NCBI GenBank assembly: GCA_028279595.1
Contig: JANQNK010000009.1
Span: 1 to 52,775 of the forward strand
Length of the DNA stretch: 52,775 nucleotides
Source of the DNA: Thermoplasmatota archaeon
GTDB taxonomy: Archaea; Thermoplasmatota; JAKEGO01
Direction: 5' to 3'
Part shown: positions 10,995 to 19,908 of the stretch, in pieces
Numbering within the stretch: the stretch's first letter is position 1
How the letters are laid out: every line of letters begins with the position of its first letter
Notes under the pieces: model-generated
Told to the model about the DNA's origin: nothing
Seen by the model: only the letters and a program-made list of their open reading frames with translations
Database searches by the model: none
Program-made: the position numbers and the translations under genes

Positions 10995-11723
10995 ATGACG
11001 GGGACCAAGAAATTCCTAGAGAGCGACAGGAACTGGGGACTCGTAGGTATCATTCTGGACACTCTCAAGGAGAACGGTCTATATACAGAGTTCGTTGTGA
11101 AGGATTGCGACCTCGATTCCTTTCTGGAATTCTGGTCCCGGACGACCTCCAATATCGGTTTCGAGAATCACAGGGATTCGAAGACCCCCGACCACGCCAG
11201 CCGTATAGACATCCTTGGTAGCAAGCTCAAGACCACACTTTTCGGCATGCTTCCCGGGGGACAATTCCTGAGGTCCGGAACGAGGATCGGGGCCGAACTG
11301 AACATAGTACGTGACGAAGGCGACATCGCCGTCAATCTGATGGTGATCCCCTACATGAACCTCATCGACGATCGCGAGGCCCTTTTCGCTAGCCAGGGGA
11401 TCGTGGAACGATTGACGGACAATGCCTATTGTCGCGAGACGTTCGCGAAGCTCGAGCGGAAGATACACAAGTCCGAATTCACCGTGGAGTTCGGGATCCC
11501 GGACGAGGTCAAGGCCAGGGTCAGGGAATCGATGTTCGCCTACGATCCCAAGGCGAATGCATATACATTGAACCAGGACGTCTCCTGCACCCATTGCGGA
11601 TACGAGTTCGGTGCCTTCCTGTGGATCGACACCCAGACGCAGGAGACGACGAGCACCAAGTGCCCGAACTGTGCCAAAAGCTTCGATGTGACGATCGACA
11701 GGTCGAGTGAAGCAAATGAATGA
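10995..11723 (+). CDS. uncharacterised protein with C-terminal zinc ribbon
   Basis: 242 residues, not recognised. The first 190 residues are mixed alpha/beta without a membrane segment. The last 50 hold a CxxC pair (CTHCGYEF) and a second pair (CPNCAKSF) about 28 residues later, a typical zinc ribbon. A TATA-like AAATAAG about 25 nt before the ATG suggests a leaderless message. The 3' end overlaps the next gene, which encodes a SET-domain protein, by 8 nt, so the two are probably co-translated and functionally linked. Confidence 0.75.
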   Translation: MTGTKKFLESDRNWGLVGIILDTLKENGLYTEFVVKDCDLDSFLEFWSRTTSNIGFENHRDSKTPDHASRIDILGSKLKTTLFGMLPGGQFLRSGTRIGAELNIVRDEGDIAVNLMVIPYMNLIDDREALFASQGIVERLTDNAYCRETFAKLERKIHKSEFTVEFGIPDEVKARVRESMFAYDPKANAYTLNQDVSCTHCGYEFGAFLWIDTQTQETTSTKCPNCAKSFDVTIDRSSEANE

Positions 11724-12225
11724 AGGTTTCCCCGACAAGTGGCTGAGCCCGAAGGTCGAGATATTCGACAGCCCGATACACGGCAAGGGAATGCGGGCTC
11801 TCACAGGGATATCCGAGGGGGAGCGGATCGTGGTTTGGAGCGGAGACTGCTACACCGACCGTGAAGGGGCGGAGAGGGCGAAGGCTGAAGGGAAGGCGAC
11901 CATGCAGTGGGACGACGACGTCTTCAGCATCGAGACCAGCGAAATGGAGGACATCTTCCGTATCAATCACTCATGCGACCCGAACACGTGGATGAAGGAT
12001 GCGTTCACGCTGGTAGCGATGAGGGACATCAATGTCGGCGAGGAGGTCCTCGTCGACTACGGGTTGATGATCTACGAGGAAGGTTTTGCCGAATGGGACT
12101 GCAGCTGCGGCTCGGACCAGTGCAGGGGCAAGATCTCTACCGATGACTGGAAGGACCCTTTACTTCAGGAACGATACCGGGGACACTTCACCCCCTGGTT
12201 GAACAAGATGATCGAGCGGCTCTGA
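11716..12225 (+). CDS. SET-domain protein (putative protein-lysine methyltransferase)
   Basis: 169 residues from ATG 11716; a GTG at 11707 is possible. SET signatures are clear: HGKGMRA near the N-terminus, the SAM/pseudoknot motif RINHSCDPNT, EEVLVDYGL, and a post-SET cysteine cluster CSCGSDQCRG that would bind zinc with the HSC cysteine. SET proteins transfer methyl groups from SAM to lysine. In archaea the targets are chromatin or other DNA-associated proteins where studied, but the target here is unknown. The overlap with the zinc-ribbon gene upstream suggests that protein as a partner or substrate (inference). Confidence 0.88.
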   Translation: MNEGFPDKWLSPKVEIFDSPIHGKGMRALTGISEGERIVVWSGDCYTDREGAERAKAEGKATMQWDDDVFSIETSEMEDIFRINHSCDPNTWMKDAFTLVAMRDINVGEEVLVDYGLMIYEEGFAEWDCSCGSDQCRGKISTDDWKDPLLQERYRGHFTPWLNKMIERL

Positions 12226-12411
12226 TCATTCGAGATATCTCAGGACCAGCGCCATGAAGATCAGTGTGAATATTACGCCCAGATAGGCGAACAACCGTGT
12301 CTGGCGGATATCGCGCCAGATGTGCTTCGCTATCCAGGCAAGGCCTCCGAAGCCCAGTGCGCTTATGATCGAGAAGATCATTATTATCCCGACGATCGGG
12401 GGAGCTGCCAT
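12226..12411 (-). CDS. small two-helix membrane protein
   Basis: 61 residues with two hydrophobic helices (about 3-26 and 40-58) joined by a short basic loop. The start ATG at 12411 is chosen because a TATA box (12433-12442) lies 27 nt upstream; longer versions in the same frame would include the promoter. Family not recognised. It is convergent with the SET gene, whose stop it touches. Confidence 0.6.
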   Translation of the reverse strand: MAAPPIVGIIMIFSIISALGFGGLAWIAKHIWRDIRQTRLFAYLGVIFTLIFMALVLRYLE

Positions 12412-12432
12412 CGGACGAGGAAGGTCATTACC

Positions 12433-12442
12433 GGATATAAGG
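12433..12442 (-). promoter_or_regulatory. TATA box of small membrane protein gene
   Basis: CCTTATATCC on the minus strand, 27 nt before the ATG at 12411; leaderless spacing. Confidence 0.55.
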
Positions 12443-12535
12443 ATTGTCGGATTACCCGGAGCGCTCCCGATCATCGGGATAGAGTGGGCCCCAGATATTC
12501 GATAGATTCATATTGTCCTATGATTTCACATTAGT

Positions 12536-12739
12536 ATGTCGTATCTCTGGGGTATGATGATGATACTGATTGGCCTCTTCGTGACGATATCTGGCACCAT
12601 CAAGAGCGATTTCATCGTCTATCGCATGTTCGTAGCCAGATCGAAGATCATGTGGGGAGATCATGTCCATCGATTCTATCAGGTCGTGGGTATTGTCATT
12701 ATGATCTTTGGTGCAGTAATCGCACTTGGATACGTCTGA
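12536..12739 (+). CDS. small two-helix membrane protein
   Basis: 67 residues with hydrophobic helices at about 3-21 and 46-65 and a basic, His-containing loop between them. No family recognised. It sits divergent to the 61-residue membrane protein and just before the ZIP transporter gene. A role beside the transporter is possible but unsupported. Confidence 0.55.
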   Translation: MSYLWGMMMILIGLFVTISGTIKSDFIVYRMFVARSKIMWGDHVHRFYQVVGIVIMIFGAVIALGYV

Positions 12740-12754
12740 CATCAATGAGAATCA

Positions 12755-12763
12755 TTTTTAATC
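12755..12763 (+). promoter_or_regulatory. TATA box of ZIP transporter gene
   Basis: TTTTTAATC, about 24 nt before ATG 12783; leaderless spacing. Confidence 0.5.
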
Positions 12764-12782
12764 ACGGCTTCCTTCTAGGTGC

Positions 12783-13565
12783 ATGCTCGACAACGTGACG
12801 TTAGCACTTCTACTCACCGTCATAGCAGGACTGTCGACAGGGATCGGCAGTGCCATCGCATACTTCATCCGGAAGCCGAAGGTAGTCTACCTCTCGTTCT
12901 CCCTGGGATTCTCCGCAGGTGTGATGGTCTACGTGTCGTTCGTCGAGATCCTCCCCCACGGCGTCGAGGAGATAGGCGAGGCATGGGGCGTCGTCGCGTT
13001 CTTCATCGGGATCCTCTTTATCGGCATCATCGACATGCTCATCCCGGAGGTCGAGAACCCCCACGAGTTCAAGGAGTTCTCCACCGACAAGAAGAAGAGG
13101 GACAGGAAGGAGGATAAAGCGCTGATGCGGGCGGGGGTCTTCACCGCCTTCGCGATCGCGATACACAACTTCCCGGAGGGCCTTGCGACGTTCGGGACGG
13201 CATTAAACGATCCAAAACTCGGAATTGTCATCGCCCTCGCGATCGCCATCCACAACATCCCCGAGGGTATCTCTGTCTCTGTCCCGATATACTACGCGAC
13301 CGGGGACAGGAAGAAAGCGTTCTGGTGGTCGTTCATGTCGGGCGTCGCGGAACCTGTAGGCGCGGTCATCGGATACCTCATCCTCATGCCTTTCATGTCG
13401 GCATGGATCCTCGCCGCTCTTCTTGCCTTCGTTGCAGGGATAATGGTGTACATCTCCCTTGACGAGATCCTACCGATGGCCCACAGGTACGGACACAGCC
13501 ATGCGGTGATATTGGCGGTGGTACTCGGGATGCTCGTGATGGCTGTGTCCCTGCTGATGCTCTGA
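12783..13565 (+). CDS. ZIP-family metal transporter (ZupT-like)
   Basis: 260 residues with eight predicted membrane helices. The two metal-binding helix motifs of the ZIP family are complete, HNFPEG and HNIPEG, which coordinate the transported zinc or other divalent ions. A charged cytoplasmic loop ([10 protein letters not shown]) lies between helices 3 and 4 as usual. It imports Zn2+, and often Fe2+ or Mn2+, across the cytoplasmic membrane. Substrate specificity cannot be read from sequence. It is a monocistronic unit with its own TATA box. Confidence 0.93.
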   Translation: MLDNVTLALLLTVIAGLSTGIGSAIAYFIRKPKVVYLSFSLGFSAGVMVYVSFVEILPHGVEEIGEAWGVVAFFIGILFIGIIDMLIPEVENPHEFKEFSTDKKKRDRKEDKALMRAGVFTAFAIAIHNFPEGLATFGTALNDPKLGIVIALAIAIHNIPEGISVSVPIYYATGDRKKAFWWSFMSGVAEPVGAVIGYLILMPFMSAWILAALLAFVAGIMVYISLDEILPMAHRYGHSHAVILAVVLGMLVMAVSLLML

Positions 13566-13637
13566 CGGGTTCAAAAAGCCGTTTTCAACGCTATAAACGA
13601 AGGCCTTATGGGGAAATATGCCATTATCTGGGGCTGA

Positions 13638-14225
13638 ATGTGGGACAAGTTCGACAAGAGGACCCTCGATTACGACTCGTGGTACGATAGACATCCAGAC
13701 ATCTATCTGAAGGAGCTGGACCTGCTGACCATCGATTCTCCCGGACCGAAGCTCGAGGTGGCGGTCGGAACGGGCCGTATGGGTTCCCGACTTGGATATG
13801 ATGTCGGGCTCGATCCCTCCCTCAATTCCCTGCATATGGCGCAATCAAGGGGGATCGATTGTGTCCTGGGCGTTGCTGAAACACTACCCTTCGCAGAAAG
13901 CTCCCTGGGCACCGTGCTGATCTGCATGTCGCTCTGGCTCTTCGAGGACAGAAGGAAGGCGTTGGAAGAGGCCCGTCGGATCCTTCATCAAGATGGAAAG
14001 CTGATCATCGCGATCACATACGCCGAGAGCCCGCTCGGGATCGAATACGCCGGAAAGCGCGACGCGGACCCTGGTTCTTTCTACGGCGACTGCTGGCTCC
14101 TCACACGGGAGGAGCTCCGAACGATTATCGAGGAGACCGGATTCACGGTCGTTTCCGAGAAAGAGGCGGGATTGGACACTCCCGACGTTTGGGCGGTCGT
14201 CTGCAGGAAGAAACCCACCTCCTGA
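13638..14225 (+). CDS. class I SAM-dependent methyltransferase
   Basis: 195 residues. Motif I is LEVAVGTGRMG, followed by an acidic loop DVGLDPS, motif IV near LICMSLWLF, and the post-motif RRILHQDGKLIIAI typical of Methyltransf_11 enzymes. The glycine-rich loop reads VAVGTG, with Val where many have Gly or Asp. Substrate unknown. It lies between ZIP and metallo-beta-lactamase genes, each with its own promoter, so context does not help. Confidence 0.82.
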   Translation: MWDKFDKRTLDYDSWYDRHPDIYLKELDLLTIDSPGPKLEVAVGTGRMGSRLGYDVGLDPSLNSLHMAQSRGIDCVLGVAETLPFAESSLGTVLICMSLWLFEDRRKALEEARRILHQDGKLIIAITYAESPLGIEYAGKRDADPGSFYGDCWLLTREELRTIIEETGFTVVSEKEAGLDTPDVWAVVCRKKPTS

Positions 14226-14233
14226 GGGAACCC

Positions 14234-14242
14234 CTTATAACC
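14234..14242 (+). promoter_or_regulatory. TATA box of MBL-fold gene
   Basis: CTTATAACC, 24 nt before ATG 14262; leaderless spacing. Confidence 0.5.
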
Positions 14243-14261
14243 ATAATCGACATGCCGTATC

Positions 14262-15047
14262 ATGGTCCAGATCGTCTTTCTGGGTACGGCGGGAGGCCGT
14301 TTCGCCACATTCCTTCAGACCCGGAGGACCGGCGGAATCCTCGTCAAGGGCGACGTCCAGATGCACATCGATCCAGGACCAGGTGCGCTCCGCGCTGCAT
14401 GGCACTTCGGCGAGGACCCTACCAATACCCGCGTCATATTCGTTTCACATTCCCATACTGAACACTACTCCGATGCGGAGGTCATGATAGAGGCCATGAC
14501 CGACGGCGGATGGAATCCCAGAGGGACCCTGCTCGCTGCCAGGTCGGTGATCGAGGGCATCGACGGGATGGGTCCGTCGATATCCCGTTATCACAGGGGA
14601 ATGGTCGATTCCGAGTCCGTCGTGGAGCCCGGGTTGACCTATCAGGTGGATGGAATGGAGATGGTCGCGACCCCGACGGACCACACCGACCCGAGCGGGG
14701 TCGGTCTCAAGCTCCGGACGGACAGCGGCGTCATCTCGTTCGTATCCGACACGGCACTTTCCGAGGAAGTGATCAATGCCCATTCAGAAGCCCGCCTGCT
14801 GATTCTGAACGTCACGATCGTCAAGGACATCGGCGCCGCCAAGCACCTGACCCCCGAGAACGCTGCCGAGTTCATCTCCGCGATCAAGCCCGAACTAGCA
14901 GTCATCACACACATGGGCAAGCACATCATCCAGGACGGACCCGACGAACTGGCGAAAATGCTAGCGTCAAGGACAGGCGTCCCGGTCGTCGCGGCCGATG
15001 ATGGAATGGACCTCGAGTTTGACGATGCGATCGTCGTAACCCGGTGA
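14262..15047 (+). CDS. metallo-beta-lactamase-fold hydrolase
   Basis: 261 residues. It carries the MBL signature in altered form, HSHTEH, where the canonical HxHxDH has Asp at the fifth position. Downstream ligand candidates are present: TDHTD, SDTAL (bridging Asp) and ITHMGKH. The arrangement resembles the RNase Z/UlaG-like branch of single-domain MBL hydrolases. The Glu could still bind the second metal, so activity is not excluded. Substrate unknown. A TATA box 24 nt upstream suggests a leaderless message. Confidence 0.82.
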   Translation: MVQIVFLGTAGGRFATFLQTRRTGGILVKGDVQMHIDPGPGALRAAWHFGEDPTNTRVIFVSHSHTEHYSDAEVMIEAMTDGGWNPRGTLLAARSVIEGIDGMGPSISRYHRGMVDSESVVEPGLTYQVDGMEMVATPTDHTDPSGVGLKLRTDSGVISFVSDTALSEEVINAHSEARLLILNVTIVKDIGAAKHLTPENAAEFISAIKPELAVITHMGKHIIQDGPDELAKMLASRTGVPVVAADDGMDLEFDDAIVVTR

Positions 15048-15214
15048 AACCATTGTCTCGCACCATTTCTCTCGACGACGCGTTGACGGTGACACTTCGG
15101 GCCACCTTATCCTCGGAAAGGACGAATGGTTCGGGTATCGTCCCGAGGATGACGGCCAACTGAGTTGCCGTCGAGCGCTTACGCTAGCTTAGTAAAAGTG
15201 AGTTCCAGTTCCGT

Positions 15215-17905
15215 TCAGTCCAGCTCGATCTCCTTTCGGAGGTAGACGTGGCTGTTCCTGCCCTCGCGGGTTATCTCGATGACCTCCTGGCCCTCGAGCG
15301 CCTTTATGTGATAGTTCACGAGCCTCCTGCTCGCTCCTATCAGCTTCGCGATGTTGGACTGGCTGATCCCAGGGAAGTCATGGACGACCTTGAGGATCCT
15401 GTGCTTCACGTCGCTGAGGTGCTCCTCGTCCACATGTGTCCCGGTGAGGTAATAGCGCCTGTACACCCCGTCGCGTATCGACTTGACATACTTCTCCCTC
15501 TCGAGGACGTTGAGGTGATAGGTCAGCGTGCCGTTGTTAAGGTCGAAGTACCTCAGTATCTGCGAGAAGTTGACGCCTGGATTCACCTTGACGTACTCGT
15601 AGATCCGACCGCGGAGGAAGTGGTCGAGGACGTTGTTGCGCTTCATCCTCGTGTATAGCGGGAAGAACAGAGCCAGCAGCGGCAACCGGGTCGCCTCGAA
15701 CTTGAACACTGCAAACATAATCATTATCCCGCTAAAAGAAGCTATCGCAACGTTCGCGGCGTCCTCCCTCGTGAAGACGTCAGGTTCGCTGGACTGGACC
15801 TCCTTTATCTCGAATCCTATCTCGTCGTAGTCGAACTGGGATACGTAGACCTTCAGGGAGTAGTAGCCATCCGGGTAGAGCTTCGACTTGCCGTTGTATG
15901 TTATCGTCCTCTCGTACGATGCTCCGGACGGGACTATCTGGTGGTGGCCGTCCCAGGTCTGGAGATCTGCCACGTCACGCCCCTTCATCAGATAGGAAGG
16001 AAGGTGATCGGGATCGAACATCACGGCATCGCCCTTGTTCAGGTTGGTGACCCTGAGGTTGAAGTCCATGTTCTGACCGTAAAGGAACGTCTCGGGACAG
16101 GTCAGGACAGTGTCGAGATCGGTGTAGTAGACGTAGAGGTGGACCGGCTCCAGCCAGACGGATATGTCCCCGGCCGTGATCTGAACCTCGAGGATGTGGT
16201 CCCCGGTCTCCTCGGGGATGTCGATGTCCACGCGGAACGACGTGATGATGGAGTTGACGGGCATGAAGGCCGTCGACATCTTCTCCTCCACGACCTCCTC
16301 GCCGTTCGAGAGGGAAGTATAGATCTTGCCGATGAGCGTTGTATCGCTTATCTTCCTGGTGAACGTGATGTACCATTGGTGTGTGTCGCCAGGCTCGACT
16401 ATCATATCGACGATGTTCTGCTCGAGCTTGATGTCTGGCTGTCCAAAGGTCGTGACGTTCATGGAGGTCTCGAAGGACATTCCGTGGGCCGCCAGCACGA
16501 CCTTCTCCGCGACGATGTTGTGGACCCCGTAATCCAGGTTCGGGACATAAAGTCTGCCGTCCTCGTTGGTAAGGCCGATCCTCGTTCCGTCGATCCAGAT
16601 CGTAGCCCTGTTGACTCCCTTCTCGTATGAATTGTTGACCGTGATGAGGACATCGTCGTGGTATCCGTCGCCATCGTCGTCCAGGACATCCCTCGTGATA
16701 TCGATGGCCCAGTCCTGGGGACTTCTCCCATCGGATGTGAATTCGTCGTCAGCACCGTCGATAGCGCTGCCGTTCTCGTAGGCCTGGGCGGTGAAGTCGC
16801 CGTCTGGAAGGTTGTGGAAATGTGCCATACCCAGGTCGTTCGTCTTCTCGACCCACACCTCGTCGTAGATCGGGATCTTGACCGTAACGTTCTCCTGGGG
16901 GCCGTAGGCGTCGATCACCGTGATGTTGATGTCGTTCCTCCAGGTGTTGTCGTCTGCCCAGGGTTCGGCGATGAGGATCACGCTGTCGGGGCTCATGTTG
17001 CCGAACGAGAAGAACTCCTTGCTGGAGCGGATCGTGAAATGTCTGCCAACTATCGAACCCGACCATTCGATCCAGACCTTGTAATCGCCCATGGGCATGT
17101 CAACGGCCTGTATCCTGCCATGATCGTCGGTCTGGCCCCTGGTGAGGAAGTTCGACGCTTCGCCCATGTCGACAGCGGCCCCAGCTCCGGTCACAGGTGT
17201 TTCGTCGAAGTATATGGTCGCGTATATGTTGGCGTCATTGTACTCCGACCCGTTGAAGGCATCGATCTCGACGTCGATGTCCATGTAGACGACCGGAGGG
17301 ACCTCGGCCTCGAACTCGGTAGCGTCCGTCTCCTCCGAGAAGGTGGCATTCACCTCGTGCTCGCCCCTGACGAAATCGTTTGCCCTGAGTATCCCGTTCT
17401 CGTTGGTCTTCCCGACGTACTCTCCGTCGATCTCGACCTCGGCGTCAGGAATGGCGACGTCGCTGTTCCCCTGTTCGTGGACGTAGACATGGACGTCCTC
17501 ATCGTAATCGTCACCGTCATAGTCCTTCGGTGTTGCGACGACGTTGATACCCTGGTCAGCCTGGGTCGTCACGATGAGTGTCGCTGTTGCGTCGCCGTCG
17601 GAGGCATCGGCTATGAGTGTGACCAGATAGGTTCCCTCGGTGTCGACGCCGACCGTGATGTAGTTCTGGTTGGACACACCGGGCTCTACGTATACTGTAT
17701 CGGGGGCATCGACCTCGATGCCGACCGATTGGACCTCTATCCTCACGTCCTCACTGAAATGTACGTCAGTGATCACGAATTCGGCGGTCCCCGCCTCGGT
17801 GACGATGAGCTTGTTCGGTGTGAACTCTACGTCGATCGATGCGGCGGTCCCGGCTACGAGAAGGACTCCCAGTAACATCATCAGGCAAACGTGACGTCCA
17901 CTCAT
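15215..17905 (-). CDS. membrane-bound sensor-regulator: secreted beta-repeat ectodomain plus two cytosolic winged helices
   Basis: 896 residues. There is a signal peptide at the N-terminus (about 3-23). About 700 extracellular residues follow, made of beta-sandwich and carboxypeptidase-regulatory-like units, marked by recurring turns such as TNENGIL, TDDHGRI and TNEDGRL. A hydrophobic double helix lies near 725-760. The cytosolic end (about 770-896) carries two winged-helix domains: the first with NPGVNFSQILRYFDLNNG and LTYHLNVLE, the second with GISQSNIAKLIGASRRLV. The architecture is that of a one-component transmembrane transcription regulator that reads an outside signal and binds DNA at the membrane. 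Such C-terminal MarR/ArsR-like pairs occur in Thermoplasmata. Target genes are unknown. Confidence 0.85.
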   Translation of the reverse strand: MSGRHVCLMMLLGVLLVAGTAASIDVEFTPNKLIVTEAGTAEFVITDVHFSEDVRIEVQSVGIEVDAPDTVYVEPGVSNQNYITVGVDTEGTYLVTLIADASDGDATATLIVTTQADQGINVVATPKDYDGDDYDEDVHVYVHEQGNSDVAIPDAEVEIDGEYVGKTNENGILRANDFVRGEHEVNATFSEETDATEFEAEVPPVVYMDIDVEIDAFNGSEYNDANIYATIYFDETPVTGAGAAVDMGEASNFLTRGQTDDHGRIQAVDMPMGDYKVWIEWSGSIVGRHFTIRSSKEFFSFGNMSPDSVILIAEPWADDNTWRNDINITVIDAYGPQENVTVKIPIYDEVWVEKTNDLGMAHFHNLPDGDFTAQAYENGSAIDGADDEFTSDGRSPQDWAIDITRDVLDDDGDGYHDDVLITVNNSYEKGVNRATIWIDGTRIGLTNEDGRLYVPNLDYGVHNIVAEKVVLAAHGMSFETSMNVTTFGQPDIKLEQNIVDMIVEPGDTHQWYITFTRKISDTTLIGKIYTSLSNGEEVVEEKMSTAFMPVNSIITSFRVDIDIPEETGDHILEVQITAGDISVWLEPVHLYVYYTDLDTVLTCPETFLYGQNMDFNLRVTNLNKGDAVMFDPDHLPSYLMKGRDVADLQTWDGHHQIVPSGASYERTITYNGKSKLYPDGYYSLKVYVSQFDYDEIGFEIKEVQSSEPDVFTREDAANVAIASFSGIMIMFAVFKFEATRLPLLALFFPLYTRMKRNNVLDHFLRGRIYEYVKVNPGVNFSQILRYFDLNNGTLTYHLNVLEREKYVKSIRDGVYRRYYLTGTHVDEEHLSDVKHRILKVVHDFPGISQSNIAKLIGASRRLVNYHIKALEGQEVIEITREGRNSHVYLRKEIELD

Positions 17906-17927
17906 CTATTAGTTATCTAATGGAAAC

Positions 17928-17939
17928 CGTATTTAAACA
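17928..17939 (-). promoter_or_regulatory. TATA box of membrane sensor-regulator gene
   Basis: GTTTAAATACGG on the minus strand, about 28 nt before ATG 17905; leaderless spacing. Confidence 0.55.
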
Positions 17940-18020
17940 TTTTGAAAAATGCGTGACAGTTGAAACGCCCAAATTCAGGCATGGCCAGTACATTGGACTA
18001 TATAAAGGCCGAACGACCGT

Positions 18021-18254
18021 TCAGGCTGTAACGATCGCGATCACCACAGCGACCAGTATTGTGAAGGAAATGAGCATGATAAGATAAACATGGGGCTGTA
18101 TCAGCTCGTCCGAGAGAAGGTCCTTGATCGAGTCAGCATCCCTCACGGCATCCATGAACGCGGGGGGCTCATCCGGGATGGTCCTCTGGGTCACTGGAGC
18201 GGTCTGCTGGACTGGCGGAACGACCTGCTGTGCCGTACTGGACGGATCCTCCAT
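18021..18254 (-). CDS. small tail-anchored membrane protein
   Basis: 77 residues: a Pro/Gln-rich hydrophilic N-terminus, an acidic amphipathic segment, and a single hydrophobic helix at the extreme C-terminus (about 55-75). This topology places the bulk in the cytoplasm. The ATG at 18254 is chosen because a TATA box overlapping the serA stop lies about 25 nt upstream; a TTG at 18263 would be inside the promoter spacing. No family recognised. Confidence 0.6.
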   Translation of the reverse strand: MEDPSSTAQQVVPPVQQTAPVTQRTIPDEPPAFMDAVRDADSIKDLLSDELIQPHVYLIMLISFTILVAVVIAIVTA

Positions 18255-18272
18255 GTCGGGCAATGCCGGCCT

Positions 18273-18285
18273 CGATATTTAAAAC
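18273..18285 (-). promoter_or_regulatory. TATA box overlapping the serA stop codon
   Basis: GTTTTAAATATCG on the minus strand. It includes the TAA stop of serA and sits about 25 nt before the ATG of the tail-anchored protein, so the downstream gene has its own promoter. Confidence 0.5.
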
Positions 18286-19211
18286 TTGTTGACCTGATGA
18301 TCGGGCTTCCGTCCGTCGAGGACGGCCAGGACCTGCTCGGCCACGATCGCACCGGCCCGCGCCTGACCCTCGTACGTCGATGCGCCGAGATGGGGTGTGA
18401 GTACGACGTTGGGAGCTTGCAGTATCTCACCCTCTGCGGGTTCGACCTCGAAAACGTCCAGTCCGGCTCCGGCTATCTTGCCATCCCTGAGAGCGGCAGC
18501 GAGTGCAGCATCGTCGACGACGCCTCCCCGGCTGCAGTTGATGAGATATGCCGTATCCTTCATGACCTCGAACTCGTCCTCGCAGATGAAGTGCTTCGTC
18601 TCTGGAACGAGAGGTATGTGAACGGATACGAAATCCGCGCGCTCGAGCACGTCGTCGAGGTCGACCTTGCAGGCCTGACAAGCAGCTATCTGGTCCTCGT
18701 CGAGGAACGGATCGTAGGCGATGACCTCCATACCGAAGGCGGTGGCGATCTCCGACACCCTGCTGCCGATCCTTCCGACGCCCACAAGGCCCAGGACCTT
18801 TCCGTTCAGTTCATGGCCCTTGAGCTGCTTCTTGATCCATTTCCCGTCCTTCATCGACGAGTCGGCCTCCGGGATCCTCCTGGAGCAGGCGAGCATCAGC
18901 CCGATGGCGAGCTCCGCTACGGATTGCGTGGCACCGGTGGGAGCGTTGACCACTGGTATCCCCCTTTCCGTGGCAGCCGCCTTGTCGACGTTGTCCACTC
19001 CAACGCCGGCCCGGCCGATGACCTTCAGTTTGGCGCCCGCAGCGATCACTTCTGCGTTGACCTTCGATCTACCGCGTACGACGACCGCGTCGAAATCCGG
19101 GATCAACTCGAGGAGTTCCTCGGGCGTCGGCGTGGCCTCTACGACATCATGTCCTTCACTTAGCAGAGCGATCCCTTCCGGGGATATCCCATCGCAGGCG
19201 AGTATCCTCAT
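18279..19211 (-). CDS. serA: D-3-phosphoglycerate dehydrogenase (short form, no ACT domain)
   Basis: 310 residues from ATG 19211. First step of serine synthesis: oxidation of 3-phosphoglycerate to 3-phosphohydroxypyruvate with NAD. The D-2-hydroxyacid dehydrogenase fold is complete: early GRAGVGVDN, nucleotide motif GLVGVGRIGSRV, catalytic Arg in NCSRGGVVDD, Glu in DVFEVEP, His in TPHLGAST. It lacks the regulatory C-terminal domains of full-length archaeal SerA (about 525 residues), so serine feedback is not expected. A related 2-hydroxyacid dehydrogenase function cannot be excluded. It diverges from the YdeI-family gene across a shared AT-rich promoter. Confidence 0.85.
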   Translation of the reverse strand: MRILACDGISPEGIALLSEGHDVVEATPTPEELLELIPDFDAVVVRGRSKVNAEVIAAGAKLKVIGRAGVGVDNVDKAAATERGIPVVNAPTGATQSVAELAIGLMLACSRRIPEADSSMKDGKWIKKQLKGHELNGKVLGLVGVGRIGSRVSEIATAFGMEVIAYDPFLDEDQIAACQACKVDLDDVLERADFVSVHIPLVPETKHFICEDEFEVMKDTAYLINCSRGGVVDDAALAAALRDGKIAGAGLDVFEVEPAEGEILQAPNVVLTPHLGASTYEGQARAGAIVAEQVLAVLDGRKPDHQVNKF

Positions 19212-19241
19212 TTCGTCACCGAACATGGATTCGAGGATGGG

Positions 19242-19250
19242 TTTTAAAGG
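19242..19250. promoter_or_regulatory. shared, nearly symmetrical TATA element between divergent genes
   Basis: TTTTAAAGG reads as a TATA box on both strands: 26 nt before the ATG at 19272 on the plus strand and about 34 nt before the serA ATG at 19211 on the minus strand. One element may serve both genes, which would make their expression mutually exclusive or coordinated. Confidence 0.45.
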
Positions 19251-19271
19251 TATCGGGACATTGACGGTCCA

Positions 19272-19865
19272 ATGCCGTCCGAGGAAGAGATCCGACTCGA
19301 GACCAGAGAGGAATGGTCGACTTGGCTCGAGGAGAACCATGCTAGTTCCAATGGCGTCTGGATGCTATTCTACAAGAAGCATACGGGCCGACCGAGGGTC
19401 CCATACGACGATGCGGTGATCGAGGCCATTCGTTACGGTTGGATCGACGGCAAGGTAATGACCGTGGACGAGGATTCCTACAAGCAGAGGTTCTCACCGA
19501 GGCGAAAGCGAAGCAACTGGTCAGCGATCAACCGTGAACGGGCGGAAAGGATCATAGAGGAGGGATCGATGACCCCGTCCGGATCTGAAAAGATCGATGA
19601 GGCCAGGCAGAACGGCATGTGGGAACGGGCCCTGTGGGACAGGAGGATGCCGCCCATGCCCGCCGAGCTCGCCGAGGCCCTCGGGTCCGATCCCGATGTC
19701 GCACGTTCCTTCGATTCACTCGCTGAAGGATACAGACGCGAATTCGTCCGTTACGTTGCCGAGGCGAAGAGGTCCGAGACCCGGGTCCGCCGGTCCGGGC
19801 GAGTGGTGGATATGGTCCGGAACGGTGAGAGACCCGGAATGTGGAAACCCTCTTCACAAGAGTGA
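19272..19865 (+). CDS. YdeI/OmpD-associated family protein
   Basis: 197 residues. The family hallmarks are the N-terminal WLEENHASSNGVWMLFYKK block, the YDDAVIEAIRYGWIDGK block, and the FSPRRKRSNWSAINRERAE block, followed by a helical C-terminus with RRMPPMPAEL. Members are widespread small cytosolic proteins of unclear biochemical role, some linked to bacteriocin tolerance in bacteria. The operon is single; the end abuts an AT-rich gap before the convergent hemerythrin gene. Confidence 0.85.
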   Translation: MPSEEEIRLETREEWSTWLEENHASSNGVWMLFYKKHTGRPRVPYDDAVIEAIRYGWIDGKVMTVDEDSYKQRFSPRRKRSNWSAINRERAERIIEEGSMTPSGSEKIDEARQNGMWERALWDRRMPPMPAELAEALGSDPDVARSFDSLAEGYRREFVRYVAEAKRSETRVRRSGRVVDMVRNGERPGMWKPSSQE

Positions 19866-19908
19866 ATTAAATAATTAGGCGAGTTAATTAACCTGCATCG
19901 GTCGAGGT

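Noticed and set aside
16658..17875. 405-residue plus-strand frame
   Set aside because: Antisense to the membrane sensor-regulator, which has a signal peptide, winged helices and its own TATA box.
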